A stretch of 64,000 nucleotides of DNA from Nocardia rhamnosiphila NBRC 108938. GTDB lineage: Bacteria; Actinomycetota; Actinomycetes; Mycobacteriales; Mycobacteriaceae. Positions 26,171 through 33,667 of this stretch are shown piece by piece (the stretch's first letter is position 1; each line of letters starts with the position of its first letter). The position numbers and the translations under genes were made by a program. The DNA lies in the NCBI RefSeq assembly GCF_000720425.1, contig NZ_JOAJ01000002.1, positions 372,001 through 436,000 on the forward strand. The letters are read 5' to 3'. Under the pieces are notes generated by a model that did not search any database, was not told where the DNA came from, and saw only the letters and a list, made by a program, of their open reading frames with translations.

Positions 26171-26201
26171 AGCAGCGACCAACCCACACAGGAGGACGAA
26201 C

Positions 26202-26630
26202 ATGATCGACACCCAGCAGCAGCCCACCCCCGAACTGCGGGCCCTGGACCGCCTGGCCGGAACCTGGAAGGTCAGCGGCGGCGCGGAGGGAACTGTGCGC
26301 TACGAATGGATGCCCGGCCGGTTCTTCCTGCTCCAGCACATCGACCTGACCCAGCACGGCGAACCTGTCACCGGTATGGAGGTGATCGGCAACCTGCGCC
26401 CGTTCGGCGAACCCACCGGCCCCGATGTGGCATCGCGGTACTACGACTCGGTCGGCAACACCTTCGACTACGTCTACGAATTGATCGGCGACACACTCAC
26501 CATCTGGGCCGGCGCGAAGGGCAGTCCCGCCTACTACGAGGGCACCTTCGACGCCCACGGCACCACTGTCACCGGTGCATGGGTCTACCCGGGCGGCGGT
26601 GGATACACCTCGACCATGACCCGCATCTGA
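26202..26630 (+). CDS. DUF1579-like small protein, probable ECF42 target
   Basis: 142 aa from the ATG at 26202 after GGAGGA. ELRALDRLAGTWKVSGGAEG opens a lipocalin-like small beta-barrel pattern, followed by YEWMPGRFFLLQHID, GNTFDYVYELIGDTLTIWAG and a final strand GGYTSTMTRI. This resembles the DUF1579/FABP-like proteins that often accompany ECF42 and YCII genes. No enzymatic motif is visible. Its promoter and leader are the mirror image of those of the sigma-factor operon. Confidence 0.82.
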   Translation: MIDTQQQPTPELRALDRLAGTWKVSGGAEGTVRYEWMPGRFFLLQHIDLTQHGEPVTGMEVIGNLRPFGEPTGPDVASRYYDSVGNTFDYVYELIGDTLTIWAGAKGSPAYYEGTFDAHGTTVTGAWVYPGGGGYTSTMTRI

Positions 26631-26643
26631 CCCGGCGGCCCCA

Positions 26644-26675
26644 CGCCGCCCGGCCCAGACCCGGGCCGGGCGGCG
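26644..26675. terminator. strong GC stem-loop between convergent units
   Basis: CGCCGCCCGGCCC at 26644-26656 and its exact reverse complement at 26663-26675 form a 13-bp stem with a 6-base loop, 13 bp after the 26630 stop. There is no U-tract, as is common in actinobacteria. It would serve the plus-strand gene; anything on the minus strand ends beyond it. Confidence 0.75.
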
Positions 26676-26698
26676 CGGGGCGCGCTTTCGGGCGCCGG

Positions 26699-27319
26699 TC
26701 AGGCCAGAGTGAGATCGAGGCGGGAAAGGCGGCGCACCAGATGGCTCGGCGCCCAGCTCGGCGCGGGGGCGACGGCGCGGAAATCGCGCGTCCGGCGCAA
26801 CAGCATGCCGATCGCCGCGCGGGCTTCCATACGGGCCAGCGCCGCACCGACGCAGAAGTGGATCCCGCGGCCGAAGGCGAGAGTGGTGTCGGCCACCACA
26901 TGCCGGTAGTGCCCCCGGAACGGGGACTCCAGCCGCAGGACCTCCTCGACGAAGACCGGGATCAGGTCCGGCTCGGTGCGCAACATCGCGGCGAGCTCGG
27001 GCCGGGTGGCCAGCAGCCAGGCAGCGGTCAGCGCCGGCAGCACCATTGCGCGTTGTGACCGGTGCAGCGGATCGTCACCGGTGGCCAGCACGTGGCCGGC
27101 GTCGCCCAGGGCTGCCAGTTCGATCTCGGTGACGGCCCCATCGGGATGAACCATCATCGTCGCCGTCAGATTCGACGAGAAATCGGCCGGCCGGGCCGCC
27201 GCCTCTGCCACCAGGTCCCAGCTCGACACCAGATGGAACCGCGATCCACCGACCCGGTGCACCGGCGACTCGCGGCGTAGCCGGTCGTAGAACGGATAGG
27301 GGTCACCGAGTTCGTCCAT
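26699..27319 (-). pseudogene. cytochrome P450 remnant with two in-frame deletions
   Basis: 206 codons from the ATG at 27319 against about 400 for a whole P450. The N-terminal DPYPFYDRLRRESPVHRV and C-helix region DDPLHRSQRAMVLPAL are present. Then the sequence jumps to the late I-helix (TAAWLLATRPELAAML), so roughly 130 residues, including the oxygen-binding AGxxTT motif, are gone. EEVLRLESPFRGHYR (ExxR) is followed after only a few residues by the heme loop FGRGIHFCVGAALAR, so about 35 residues there are missing too. The frame stays open, but a working P450 is very unlikely. Confidence 0.85.
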
Positions 27320-27354
27320 GAGGTCCACGCTCGACCACGCGGCCCGCGGCACGG

Positions 27355-27545
27355 ACCCCGCTCGGTCGCGACCTTCGCCGAATCCCCCGCGCTCATCCGC
27401 ATCGCCGCCGACCTCACCGGCACCGGCCACGACAACCCCCTCGCCGCGACCTGGCTCATCCGATCCGTGCTGTCGATGCTGATGTGGCCGACCGACCCCG
27501 ATACCGAAACCCGGCTCCTCCAGCACTTCCTTCTGCCCGCACTGA
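27355..27545 (+). pseudogene. C-terminal fragment of a TetR-type regulator
   Basis: The plus-strand frame with TFAESPALIRIAADLTGTG, then PLAATWLIRSVLSMLMWP and DTETRLLQHFLLPAL, reads like the effector-domain end of a TetR protein. No DNA-binding domain or start is present upstream; that side is P450 remnant on the other strand. It therefore looks like the scrap of a regulator once divergent from the P450. Confidence 0.6.
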
Positions 27546-27600
27546 CCGCCCCAGGCCCGCCGCAGCCGCCCGTCCGGAAAACCCGTCGGTGGATACCGCG

Positions 27601-28272
27601 TCACGCCGGGGCGCCGGTGGAACCGGAGAGCCGTGAGCGGGCCAGCCCGGTGGCGTCGCGCTCCAGGATCATCCACAGCGCGGTGATGTCCTCGACCAGG
27701 CGGTCGCGGGTGACCGATAAATCCCCACCGGCCCAGGACAGGATCGTTTGGGCAGTGCCGCCGATGACGAAGGCGGGGGCGGTGGAGGCCAGGGAGTCCT
27801 GTTCGAGTGACAGGTCGTGGGTGGTGCGGGCGTGCGCGATCAATGCGGCGGTGAGCCCCGCGATGACGGCGGTGCGTTTGTCGTGCGCCACCGGGGTGGT
27901 AGGGACACCGCCGAGGAGGACGAGCGCTTTGCGCGGGTCGTCACCGAGGATATCGACGACGGCGGCGATCGCGCCGCGGGCTTGTTCCCGCACCGGCCGG
28001 TCGAGCAGCGGGACGTAACCACCCACGGCCGCTTCGGCCACCTCGGCGGCGATCGATTCGATGACCGCGTCGGCCAGGGCGTCGAGACCGTCGAAGCTTT
28101 CGTAGAAGTAGCGCTTGTTGAGTTTGGCCGACCGGCAGAGCGCCTCCACCGTCGCCGTGCGCCAACGGTTCTCGGCCATCTCGGTGAGTGCGACGTCGAT
28201 CAGGGCGCCGCGCCGGCGCAGCGTCCGCGTGGCTGCGGAATCTCCTGCGTACTTCCGTTCGGCGGTCGACAC
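27601..28272 (-). CDS. TetR family transcriptional regulator
   Basis: 223 aa from the GTG at 28272, which has GGGAGG 8 bases upstream; a GTG at 28313 would add 14 residues. The DNA-binding part is IDVALTEMAENRWRTATVEA, LCRSAKLNKRYFYESFDGLD at about residues 25-65. The effector domain includes VVDILGDDPRKALVLLGGVP. It is divergent from the gene at 28383, and the overlapping palindromes between them are its likely binding sites. Confidence 0.9.
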   Translation of the reverse strand: MSTAERKYAGDSAATRTLRRRGALIDVALTEMAENRWRTATVEALCRSAKLNKRYFYESFDGLDALADAVIESIAAEVAEAAVGGYVPLLDRPVREQARGAIAAVVDILGDDPRKALVLLGGVPTTPVAHDKRTAVIAGLTAALIAHARTTHDLSLEQDSLASTAPAFVIGGTAQTILSWAGGDLSVTRDRLVEDITALWMILERDATGLARSRLSGSTGAPA

Positions 28273-28333
28273 GCCGTCATCCTCCCATTTCCGCTGCCGG
28301 GCCGTTGACACACCGTCCATTGATCTGGCACAG

Positions 28334-28368
28334 TTCCGTACCAAATCAACTGGTACGGAAACGTACCA
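28334..28368. promoter_or_regulatory. two interlocked TetR-type palindromes
   Basis: TTCCGTACCA (28334-28343) and TGGTACGGAA (28351-28360) are perfect 10-bp arms around 7 bp. The second arm also pairs with a third half-site: TGGTACG-GAAA-CGTACCA at 28351-28368, again perfect. Outside these, ATCTGG at 28323 and CCAGAT at 28366 form a wider pair. The arrangement suggests two TetR dimers sharing one half-site, between the regulator at 28272 and the operon at 28383. Confidence 0.8.
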
Positions 28369-28382
28369 GATTGGAGAGAGTG

Positions 28383-29042
28383 ATGACGGCACAGTGGGAA
28401 CAACGAACGTCGGCGCCGCGCGCGATGTGCGAAGAGCTGCGGGACAGGGTGACGGCACATCCGGTTTCGGCTCGCGCGCAGGCGTGGGATTACCTCGCGG
28501 GTCTCGGTGCGCGGGAGGATCACGCCGGACTCGCGGAGGTGTTCGCCGCGGGGAGCGCACCCGAAGGACCGGACGGGAAAATGGAGGGCCTGATCGTCGG
28601 GAAACTCTTCGGAATCCCCGAAGCGCGGCTCGCGAATCCGCTGATGCGTATCGACCCGACCTGGCGGGGCAAAACCTTCGATGCCGCCGGCGGGGTCGGC
28701 TGGAACCGGCTTTCACCGATCGCCCGTTTCGTGATGCCGGTCATCACCGCCGGCTACCGCGGGCTGCGCCGCGTCGGCGCCGAGATGGAGGGTTTCGACT
28801 TCGCGCACGCCCTCGCCCCGAGCTGGATCGAACCGGACAAGACCGTGCGCGCCTTGGACTACGCGGTACCCGAATACCGCAATCCCGGCATCCGGACCTT
28901 CCCCATCGCGCGGACCCGCGACGAGATCGTCGAGGTGATCCCCGGCGTCTACCTCGGCCGGGCACTGCTACGGATGAACAACGGCGCGATCAGGCTCATC
29001 GCCTACTTCGCGCTGCGCGAGCCGATCGGCAGCCCGCTGTGA
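28383..29042 (+). CDS. hypothetical protein, unrecognised family
   Basis: 219 aa from the ATG at 28383 after GGAGAGAG. I do not recognise the family. It is soluble-looking with one moderately hydrophobic stretch (LSPIARFVMPVITAGYRGLR near residue 115). Distinct segments are KMEGLIVGKLFGIPEARL, RIDPTWRGKTFDAAGG and NPGIRTFPIARTRDEIVEVI, ending ALLRMNNGAIRLIAYFALRE. It is controlled by the double palindrome, and its stop overlaps the start of an SDR gene (TGATG), so it is probably a partner protein or enzyme of the same substrate. Confidence 0.75.
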   Translation: MTAQWEQRTSAPRAMCEELRDRVTAHPVSARAQAWDYLAGLGAREDHAGLAEVFAAGSAPEGPDGKMEGLIVGKLFGIPEARLANPLMRIDPTWRGKTFDAAGGVGWNRLSPIARFVMPVITAGYRGLRRVGAEMEGFDFAHALAPSWIEPDKTVRALDYAVPEYRNPGIRTFPIARTRDEIVEVIPGVYLGRALLRMNNGAIRLIAYFALREPIGSPL

Positions 29043-29842
29043 TGGAGGTGCGCGGCGCCCGGGTCTGCATCACCGGCGGGGCGCGCGGGATCGGACGGGC
29101 CACCGCCGCGGAACTGATCGCCCGCGGTGCCCGGGTGTGGATCGGCGATCGCGATCTACCGGCCGCCGAACAGACCGCCGCCGAGATCGGTGCCACCGCC
29201 CATGTTCTCGATGTCACCGACGAGAACAGCTTCCGCACTTTCCTGGCCGCCGCGGAAGAAGACGGCCCGATCGACATGCTGGTCAACAATGCGGGCGTCC
29301 AGTTCATGGGCGGTTTCGCCGACCAGGACCTGGCCGCGATGCAGCGTGAACTCGCCGTGAACCTCGGCGCCGTGCTCACCGGCGTGCACTTGGTGCTGCC
29401 CGGGATGCGGCTGCGGCGGCGCGGGCACATTGTCAATGTCGCGTCCATGGCGGGCAAGATCACCACGCCCGGGATCGCGACCTACTGCGCGTCCAAGTTC
29501 GGGGTCGTGGCCTTCTCTCGCGCACTGCGGGCCGAACTCGCGGGCTCGGGCGTCACCGTCACCACGGTGCTGCCCGCCGCCACCCACACCGACCTCACCT
29601 CCGGCGTGCGGTTACGACTACAGCCCACACTCGCACCGCAGCAGGTCGCCACCGCTATCGCCGACAGCACCCGCCACGGCCGCGGCGAGGTGACCGTGCC
29701 CCGCTGGCTCGCACCGATGGGCCTGATCGAAGAACTGACGCCCACCCCGGTCCTGTGGTGGCTCAAACGCTTCGTAGGCGGCACCGAGTACGGCGGATAC
29801 GACCCAGCACAGCGAAAGGACTACCTGGATCGCATCCGGTGA
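29042..29842 (+). CDS. SDR family oxidoreductase
   Basis: 266 aa. TGGARGIG near residue 13, DVTDENS, NNAGV near 89, VASMAG and TYCASK (Tyr-x3-Lys) near 153 give a complete classical SDR. The C-terminal LTPTPVLWWLKRFVGGTEYG segment is a long tail seen in some membrane- or lipid-associated actinobacterial SDRs. Coupled to the unknown gene at 28383 under the same TetR. Substrate unknown. Confidence 0.9.
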   Translation: MEVRGARVCITGGARGIGRATAAELIARGARVWIGDRDLPAAEQTAAEIGATAHVLDVTDENSFRTFLAAAEEDGPIDMLVNNAGVQFMGGFADQDLAAMQRELAVNLGAVLTGVHLVLPGMRLRRRGHIVNVASMAGKITTPGIATYCASKFGVVAFSRALRAELAGSGVTVTTVLPAATHTDLTSGVRLRLQPTLAPQQVATAIADSTRHGRGEVTVPRWLAPMGLIEELTPTPVLWWLKRFVGGTEYGGYDPAQRKDYLDRIR

Positions 29843-30247
29843 CGGTGCCCCCGGCAGCCGGCGACCCCACGGACTGCCCGCCGGCACGAGGTCCCGTTCG
29901 GGCAGGACCGGATCGTCGGAAGGCTTCTCGGACCATGGGCATCGCAAAATCCGCAGGCGAACCGTCTCGGCTCCCGTTCCGCCGATCGCGCCACGAGTAC
30001 CGCCCGCACCGACCGAGCATGGGTGGCGTAGCGAGCCCGTACGCCACACCGAATTGCGGACAGCATCTGGCCTATCCGCCGTTACGGTCGAGAACATCAC
30101 GACGAGGCCGATGTGGACACGGAGAGTTCGGCCGGGAACCGGCGGCGGACCGAACCCGCCACCACGTGAGGTTCGCCGATCGACCCCCCTGCCGAACAGG
30201 GCGAATCGCGAACGCCCGCAACGCTTTTCTACGGTGGAGGTTCTGGC
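29843..30247. other. non-coding stretch before VOC gene
   Basis: About 400 bp with no supported gene. Open frames on both strands are arginine-rich and lack family resemblance. No strong hairpin or operator was found. ACGGTGGAGG just before 30248 is the ribosome binding site of the VOC gene. Confidence 0.6.
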
Positions 30248-30625
30248 ATGCTCGATCATCTCGCGGTTCAATGTGCCGATGTCGCGGCCGCGGCCGCCTT
30301 CTACGATCGGGTACTCGCCTCCTTGGGAGGGACCCGGATGATCGACTTCGGCGAAGTCATCGGCTACGGGAGTACGAACTCGCCCGGGCCCGATTTCTGG
30401 TTGGGACCGCTGCCTCCCGGAGCCGGGTTCCGTGAAACGCATATCGCTTTCACCGCACCGAGCCGAGCGGCGGTGCGCGCGTTCTTCCACGCAGCTGTGG
30501 ACACCGGCGCGGAAGTCCTGCACCGGCCGCGGCTCTGGCCGGAGTACCACCCCGCGTACTACGGCGCGTTCGTGCGAGACCCCGACGGCAACAACGTCGA
30601 AGCCGTATGCCGGCACCCGGAGTAG
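30248..30625 (+). CDS. VOC (glyoxalase/dioxygenase-fold) family protein
   Basis: 125 aa, one vicinal-oxygen-chelate module pair. MLDHLAVQCADVAAAAAFYD starts the first beta-alpha-beta unit with the metal-site His4; HRPRLWPEYHPAYYGAFVRD and PDGNNVEAVCRHPE end the second, with Glu in NNVEAV as the usual last ligand. Family members include glyoxalases, extradiol dioxygenases and fosfomycin-type enzymes; this short form is usually unassigned. It stands alone with GGAGG before the ATG. Confidence 0.88.
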   Translation: MLDHLAVQCADVAAAAAFYDRVLASLGGTRMIDFGEVIGYGSTNSPGPDFWLGPLPPGAGFRETHIAFTAPSRAAVRAFFHAAVDTGAEVLHRPRLWPEYHPAYYGAFVRDPDGNNVEAVCRHPE

Positions 30626-30900
30626 CCTCGAGCGGTTCTCGAATCAGCGCCCTACCGTGGCGGCGCCGGAGTCCACAGCGGGAATCCCGGGGCGCAGCAC
30701 TCGACGGACTCCCCGGCGCCGGCCTCGGGCGCAGAACGCGGGGCCTTCCCGGCCCGGGAACCGCGGGCGTCTGCCCTGAGTGCGTGCCGGGCAGGAATTT
30801 TCGCGGCGGTCCGTCAGGTTCATCCGCTGAGGCCCACGGCGACAAGACGGCGCGGGAATCCCGTGGCCGGCCGGCCACCGGCACGGGCATCGGAAGGAAC

Positions 30901-31764
30901 ATGATGAAGTACGCAGTCAGCTACAGCACCGCCCATTTCGGTGCGGATCCGGATCGCCTCGCCGCCTACGCACGGCATGCCGAGGCCTGTGGATTCGAAG
31001 GGCTGTACCTGCCCGAACACCTGGTCCTGTATCCCGGGGCGACACTGCACAATTTCGAGGTACCACCCGCCCTGCCCTTCACAGACCCGCTGGACACTCT
31101 CGCTTTCGTCGCCGCGGTCACCGACCGGCTGCTGCTCGGCACCGGGGTTCTACTGCTGCCCTATCGGCATCCGGTCGTGCTGGCCAAGCAGCTGGCGACG
31201 ATCGATGTGCTGTCGAAGGGGCGGATGCGGCTGCTGTCCGTCGGGCTGGGCACACTGCCGGCCGAGGCGGCCGCGGCCGGCGTCGATTTCCGCACGCGCG
31301 GGCGACGGGCCGACGAGGCGATCGATGTGCTGCGGTTGCTGTGGTCCGGTGACGAGGAGGGGGTGAGTTATCACGGCGAATTCTTCGACTTCGAGAACCT
31401 GGTCCAGTTCCCCAAGCCGTACGAGGCCCGCACCTTGCCCGTGCACATCGGTGGTTCCAGCGCGGCCGCCGCACGCCGGGCCGGGCTGCGTGGCGACGGG
31501 TATTTCGCGGGTGGGGCGCTGCTCCCGGACGAGCGCGCGGCGCAGTGGGAACTGGCCCGGGCGACCGCGGCGGAGACGGGACGCGATCCCGGTGCGCTCG
31601 AGTACACGCGGTGGAGCGGACTGGATATGACCGACGAGCGATTGGCCGCCTTCACGGCGCAGGGAGTGACCCGGGTGGTCGTGAGCGCTACGGCCACCGA
31701 TCCGGCCGAACAGCAGGACGAACTCTCCGAATTCGCCGAACGCTTCCTCGCCGAGGGTTCCTGA
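30901..31764 (+). CDS. LLM class F420-dependent oxidoreductase
   Basis: 287 aa luciferase-like TIM barrel. GFEGLYLPEHLV near residue 33, LLLGTGVLLLPYRHPVVLAK near 76, LATIDVLSKGRMRLLSVGLG near 99 and LPVHIGGSSAAAARRAGLRG near 180 are typical of actinobacterial F420-dependent LLM proteins. I use the ATG at 30901 with GGAAGG upstream; the open frame further upstream has no homology. Hydride-transfer substrate unknown. It ends at a strong stem-loop. Confidence 0.9.
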   Translation: MMKYAVSYSTAHFGADPDRLAAYARHAEACGFEGLYLPEHLVLYPGATLHNFEVPPALPFTDPLDTLAFVAAVTDRLLLGTGVLLLPYRHPVVLAKQLATIDVLSKGRMRLLSVGLGTLPAEAAAAGVDFRTRGRRADEAIDVLRLLWSGDEEGVSYHGEFFDFENLVQFPKPYEARTLPVHIGGSSAAAARRAGLRGDGYFAGGALLPDERAAQWELARATAAETGRDPGALEYTRWSGLDMTDERLAAFTAQGVTRVVVSATATDPAEQQDELSEFAERFLAEGS

Positions 31765-31772
31765 CCGTTCGA

Positions 31773-31806
31773 CCTGGTCCGCGCGGTTCAGACCGCGCGG
31801 ACCAGG
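31773..31806. terminator. 15-bp stem-loop shared by convergent genes
   Basis: CCTGGTCCGCGCGGT at 31773-31787 and its exact complement at 31792-31806 enclose TCAG. It starts 9 bp after the LLM stop, and its right arm encodes the last codons of the minus-strand hypothetical gene (stop at 31788). It can terminate transcription from both sides. Confidence 0.8.
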
Positions 31807-32441
31807 GCCTGGCGGCCACGGAGATCGGCCAGTAGGACCTCACCGCTGTGGAAGACCTCGATATCCTCGCGGGCCTGTTCCGGCACCCCGGCTGCCCCGA
31901 GGGCGCATCGTTTGAATGCCCGGGCGGCCGAGCTGAGGGGATGATGGGCGGACAGGACCCGGCACGCGAGTTCGGCGGGCAGCTCGTCGCCCCAGACCGC
32001 GAGTTCGGCCAGCCCCTTGTCCAGGCAGTCGATGGCGCCTTTGCGGACCCATTCGTTCGAAACGAAGACGTCCGGCGCCAGCAGCACACTCTCCGGCCAG
32101 GTGCCGTGCACGGGCGAGGCCATGGCGGTGGTGAGGTCCAGGACGGTCGCGCCGAGGATCTCGAGCGGGCGCACATCGTCGTGTTCGGTGAGCACGGCGA
32201 CCACCTCCCAGCCGCCCATCATGCGGTCGAAGATGAACCCGCCCGCGTACCGCACCGCGTCCACGGTGTTCGGCGCGACGATTGCCAGCCGGTGGCGCAG
32301 CGGGTGACGGCGGGCGTGCGCACGCATGAAGTCGACCGGACGTAGCCCGGGACCGACCATGGTTTCGGTGTCCGGAGGGCAATCAGCCGCACTGTCTTCA
32401 TCCCGTGAACCGATCACCGGGTACTCCGTTCGATAAACCAA
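31788..32441 (-). CDS. hypothetical protein, unrecognised
   Basis: Up to 217 aa from a TTG at 32441; the ATG at 32358 (MVGPGLRPVDFMRAH) is a plausible shorter start. I do not recognise a family. The pattern LAIVAPNTVDAVRYAGGFIF, GWEVVAVLTEHDDVRPLEIL, GATVLDLTTA suggests a Rossmann-like alternation, followed by HGTWPESVLLAPDVFVSNEW. Helices near the C-terminus contain AARAFKRCALGAAGVPEQA. It lies 70 bp downstream of the six-gene FadE operon on the same strand, behind an imperfect palindrome CTGCTGAAACAGTAG at 32442-32456. Confidence 0.7.
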   Translation of the reverse strand: MVYRTEYPVIGSRDEDSAADCPPDTETMVGPGLRPVDFMRAHARRHPLRHRLAIVAPNTVDAVRYAGGFIFDRMMGGWEVVAVLTEHDDVRPLEILGATVLDLTTAMASPVHGTWPESVLLAPDVFVSNEWVRKGAIDCLDKGLAELAVWGDELPAELACRVLSAHHPLSSAARAFKRCALGAAGVPEQAREDIEVFHSGEVLLADLRGRQALVRAV

Positions 32442-32511
32442 CTGCTGAAACAGTAGGGTCGAACGGCGATATGTGATGCACGTCTCATCGAATTATCAGG
32501 TGTGCTATACA

Positions 32512-33660
32512 TCACAGACCAAGGTCTTTGGCAATGATAACTTTCATGACCTCGCTGGTCCCGGCGTAGATCCGCGCGACCCGGGCATCGGTGTAGAGCC
32601 GGGCGATCGGATACTCCATCATGTAGCCGTAACCACCGAACAACTGCAGGCACCGGTCGACGACCCGGGCCTGGGTCTCGGTGGCGAACAGTTTCACCCG
32701 GGCGGCGTCCGCACCGGAGAGCTGCCCGTCCACCAGATCCCGCACCGCGCGATCCACCAGGGTCTGCCCGGCCTCGATCTCGGCGGAGATCGCGGCGAGT
32801 TCGAATTTCGTGTTCTGGAACGACGCCACCGGCGTCCCGAATGCCTTGCGCTCCTTGACGTAATCGATGGTGGCGTGCAGCGCCGCCCGCGCCTGCGCCA
32901 CCGACCCCACCGCCACCGTCATCCGCTCCTGGGGCAGATTGTGGCCGAGATAGCCGAAGGCGGCACCCTCCTCCCCCAGCCTGTTGACCACCGGTACCCG
33001 GACATCGGTGAACGACAGCTCCACCGTGTCCTGCACCTTGCATCCCATCTTGTCCAGGACCCGGCCCCGCTCGAAACCGGGCATCCCGTCCTCCACCACC
33101 AGCAGGGTCAGGCCCGCCCGCCGGTTGTCCGGATCGGTCGCGGTGCGGGCCACCACGATCACCAGATCGGCGAGCAGCCCGCCGGTGATGAAGGTTTTCG
33201 CCCCGTTGAGCACGTAGTCGTCGCCGTCGCGGACCGCGGTGGTACGGATACCGGCGAGATCGGAACCGGTGCCCGGCTCGGTCATGGCGATCGCGGTGAG
33301 CAGGCTCCCCTCGGCGAGTCCGGGGAACCACCGCTGCCGCTGCGCCGCGTCGGCGTACTCGAGGAAATACGGCAGGATGACGTCGAGCTGGGTCCGCACG
33401 GTACTGAGGGTCACCAGCGCCCGCTGGGCCTCCTCCTGCAACACCACGTTGTACCGGTAGTCCCGGTCCCCCATCCCGCCGTACTCCGCCGGGATCGCGG
33501 TACCGAGCAGGCCGAGTTCGCCGAGCCGCCGGAACACCTCGCGCGGCATCTGCCCCTGCTTCTCCCAATCCGGGTATCGGGGCACGACCTCCTTCTCGAT
33601 GAACTCGCGCGCCAGATCCCGGAACGCTTCGTGGTCGGCGGTGAACAGATCGCGACGCAT
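32512..33660 (-). CDS. acyl-CoA dehydrogenase (IVD/LCAD-like catalytic geometry)
   Basis: 382 aa from the ATG at 33660 (AGGAAG upstream). AIPAEYGGMGDRDYRYN near residue 65, AMTEPGTGSDLAGIRTTAV near 124, LNGAKTFITGGLLADLVIVV near 150 and LQLFGGYGYMMEYPIARLY near 335 are a complete FadE. The C-terminal YAGTSEVMK lacks the Glu of the medium-chain type, while LPQERM near 242 offers a Glu where isovaleryl-CoA and long-chain enzymes have their base. A branched or long acyl-CoA is therefore a reasonable guess. Last gene of the operon from 38830, 7 bp after the thiolase. Confidence 0.93.
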   Translation of the reverse strand: MRRDLFTADHEAFRDLAREFIEKEVVPRYPDWEKQGQMPREVFRRLGELGLLGTAIPAEYGGMGDRDYRYNVVLQEEAQRALVTLSTVRTQLDVILPYFLEYADAAQRQRWFPGLAEGSLLTAIAMTEPGTGSDLAGIRTTAVRDGDDYVLNGAKTFITGGLLADLVIVVARTATDPDNRRAGLTLLVVEDGMPGFERGRVLDKMGCKVQDTVELSFTDVRVPVVNRLGEEGAAFGYLGHNLPQERMTVAVGSVAQARAALHATIDYVKERKAFGTPVASFQNTKFELAAISAEIEAGQTLVDRAVRDLVDGQLSGADAARVKLFATETQARVVDRCLQLFGGYGYMMEYPIARLYTDARVARIYAGTSEVMKVIIAKDLGL

Positions 33661-33667
33661 ATTCTTC

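Larger units (their letters stand above)
26063..26186. repeat. perfect 26-bp inverted repeat spanning two divergent leaders
   Basis: The arms at 26063-26088 and 26161-26186 are exact reverse complements and are separated by 72 bp. Each arm runs from the presumed -10 box (CGAGGT) into the 5' untranslated leader (AGCAGCGACCAACCCA) of one divergent gene, ending 15-19 bases before its ATG. The two genes therefore carry the same promoter-leader sequence in opposite directions. Confidence 0.9.

Noticed and set aside
24949..26630. Anti-sigma factor for the ECF gene
   Set aside because: No zinc-binding anti-sigma motif is present; the DUF998 and YCII proteins fit the ECF42 type, which lacks an anti-sigma factor.
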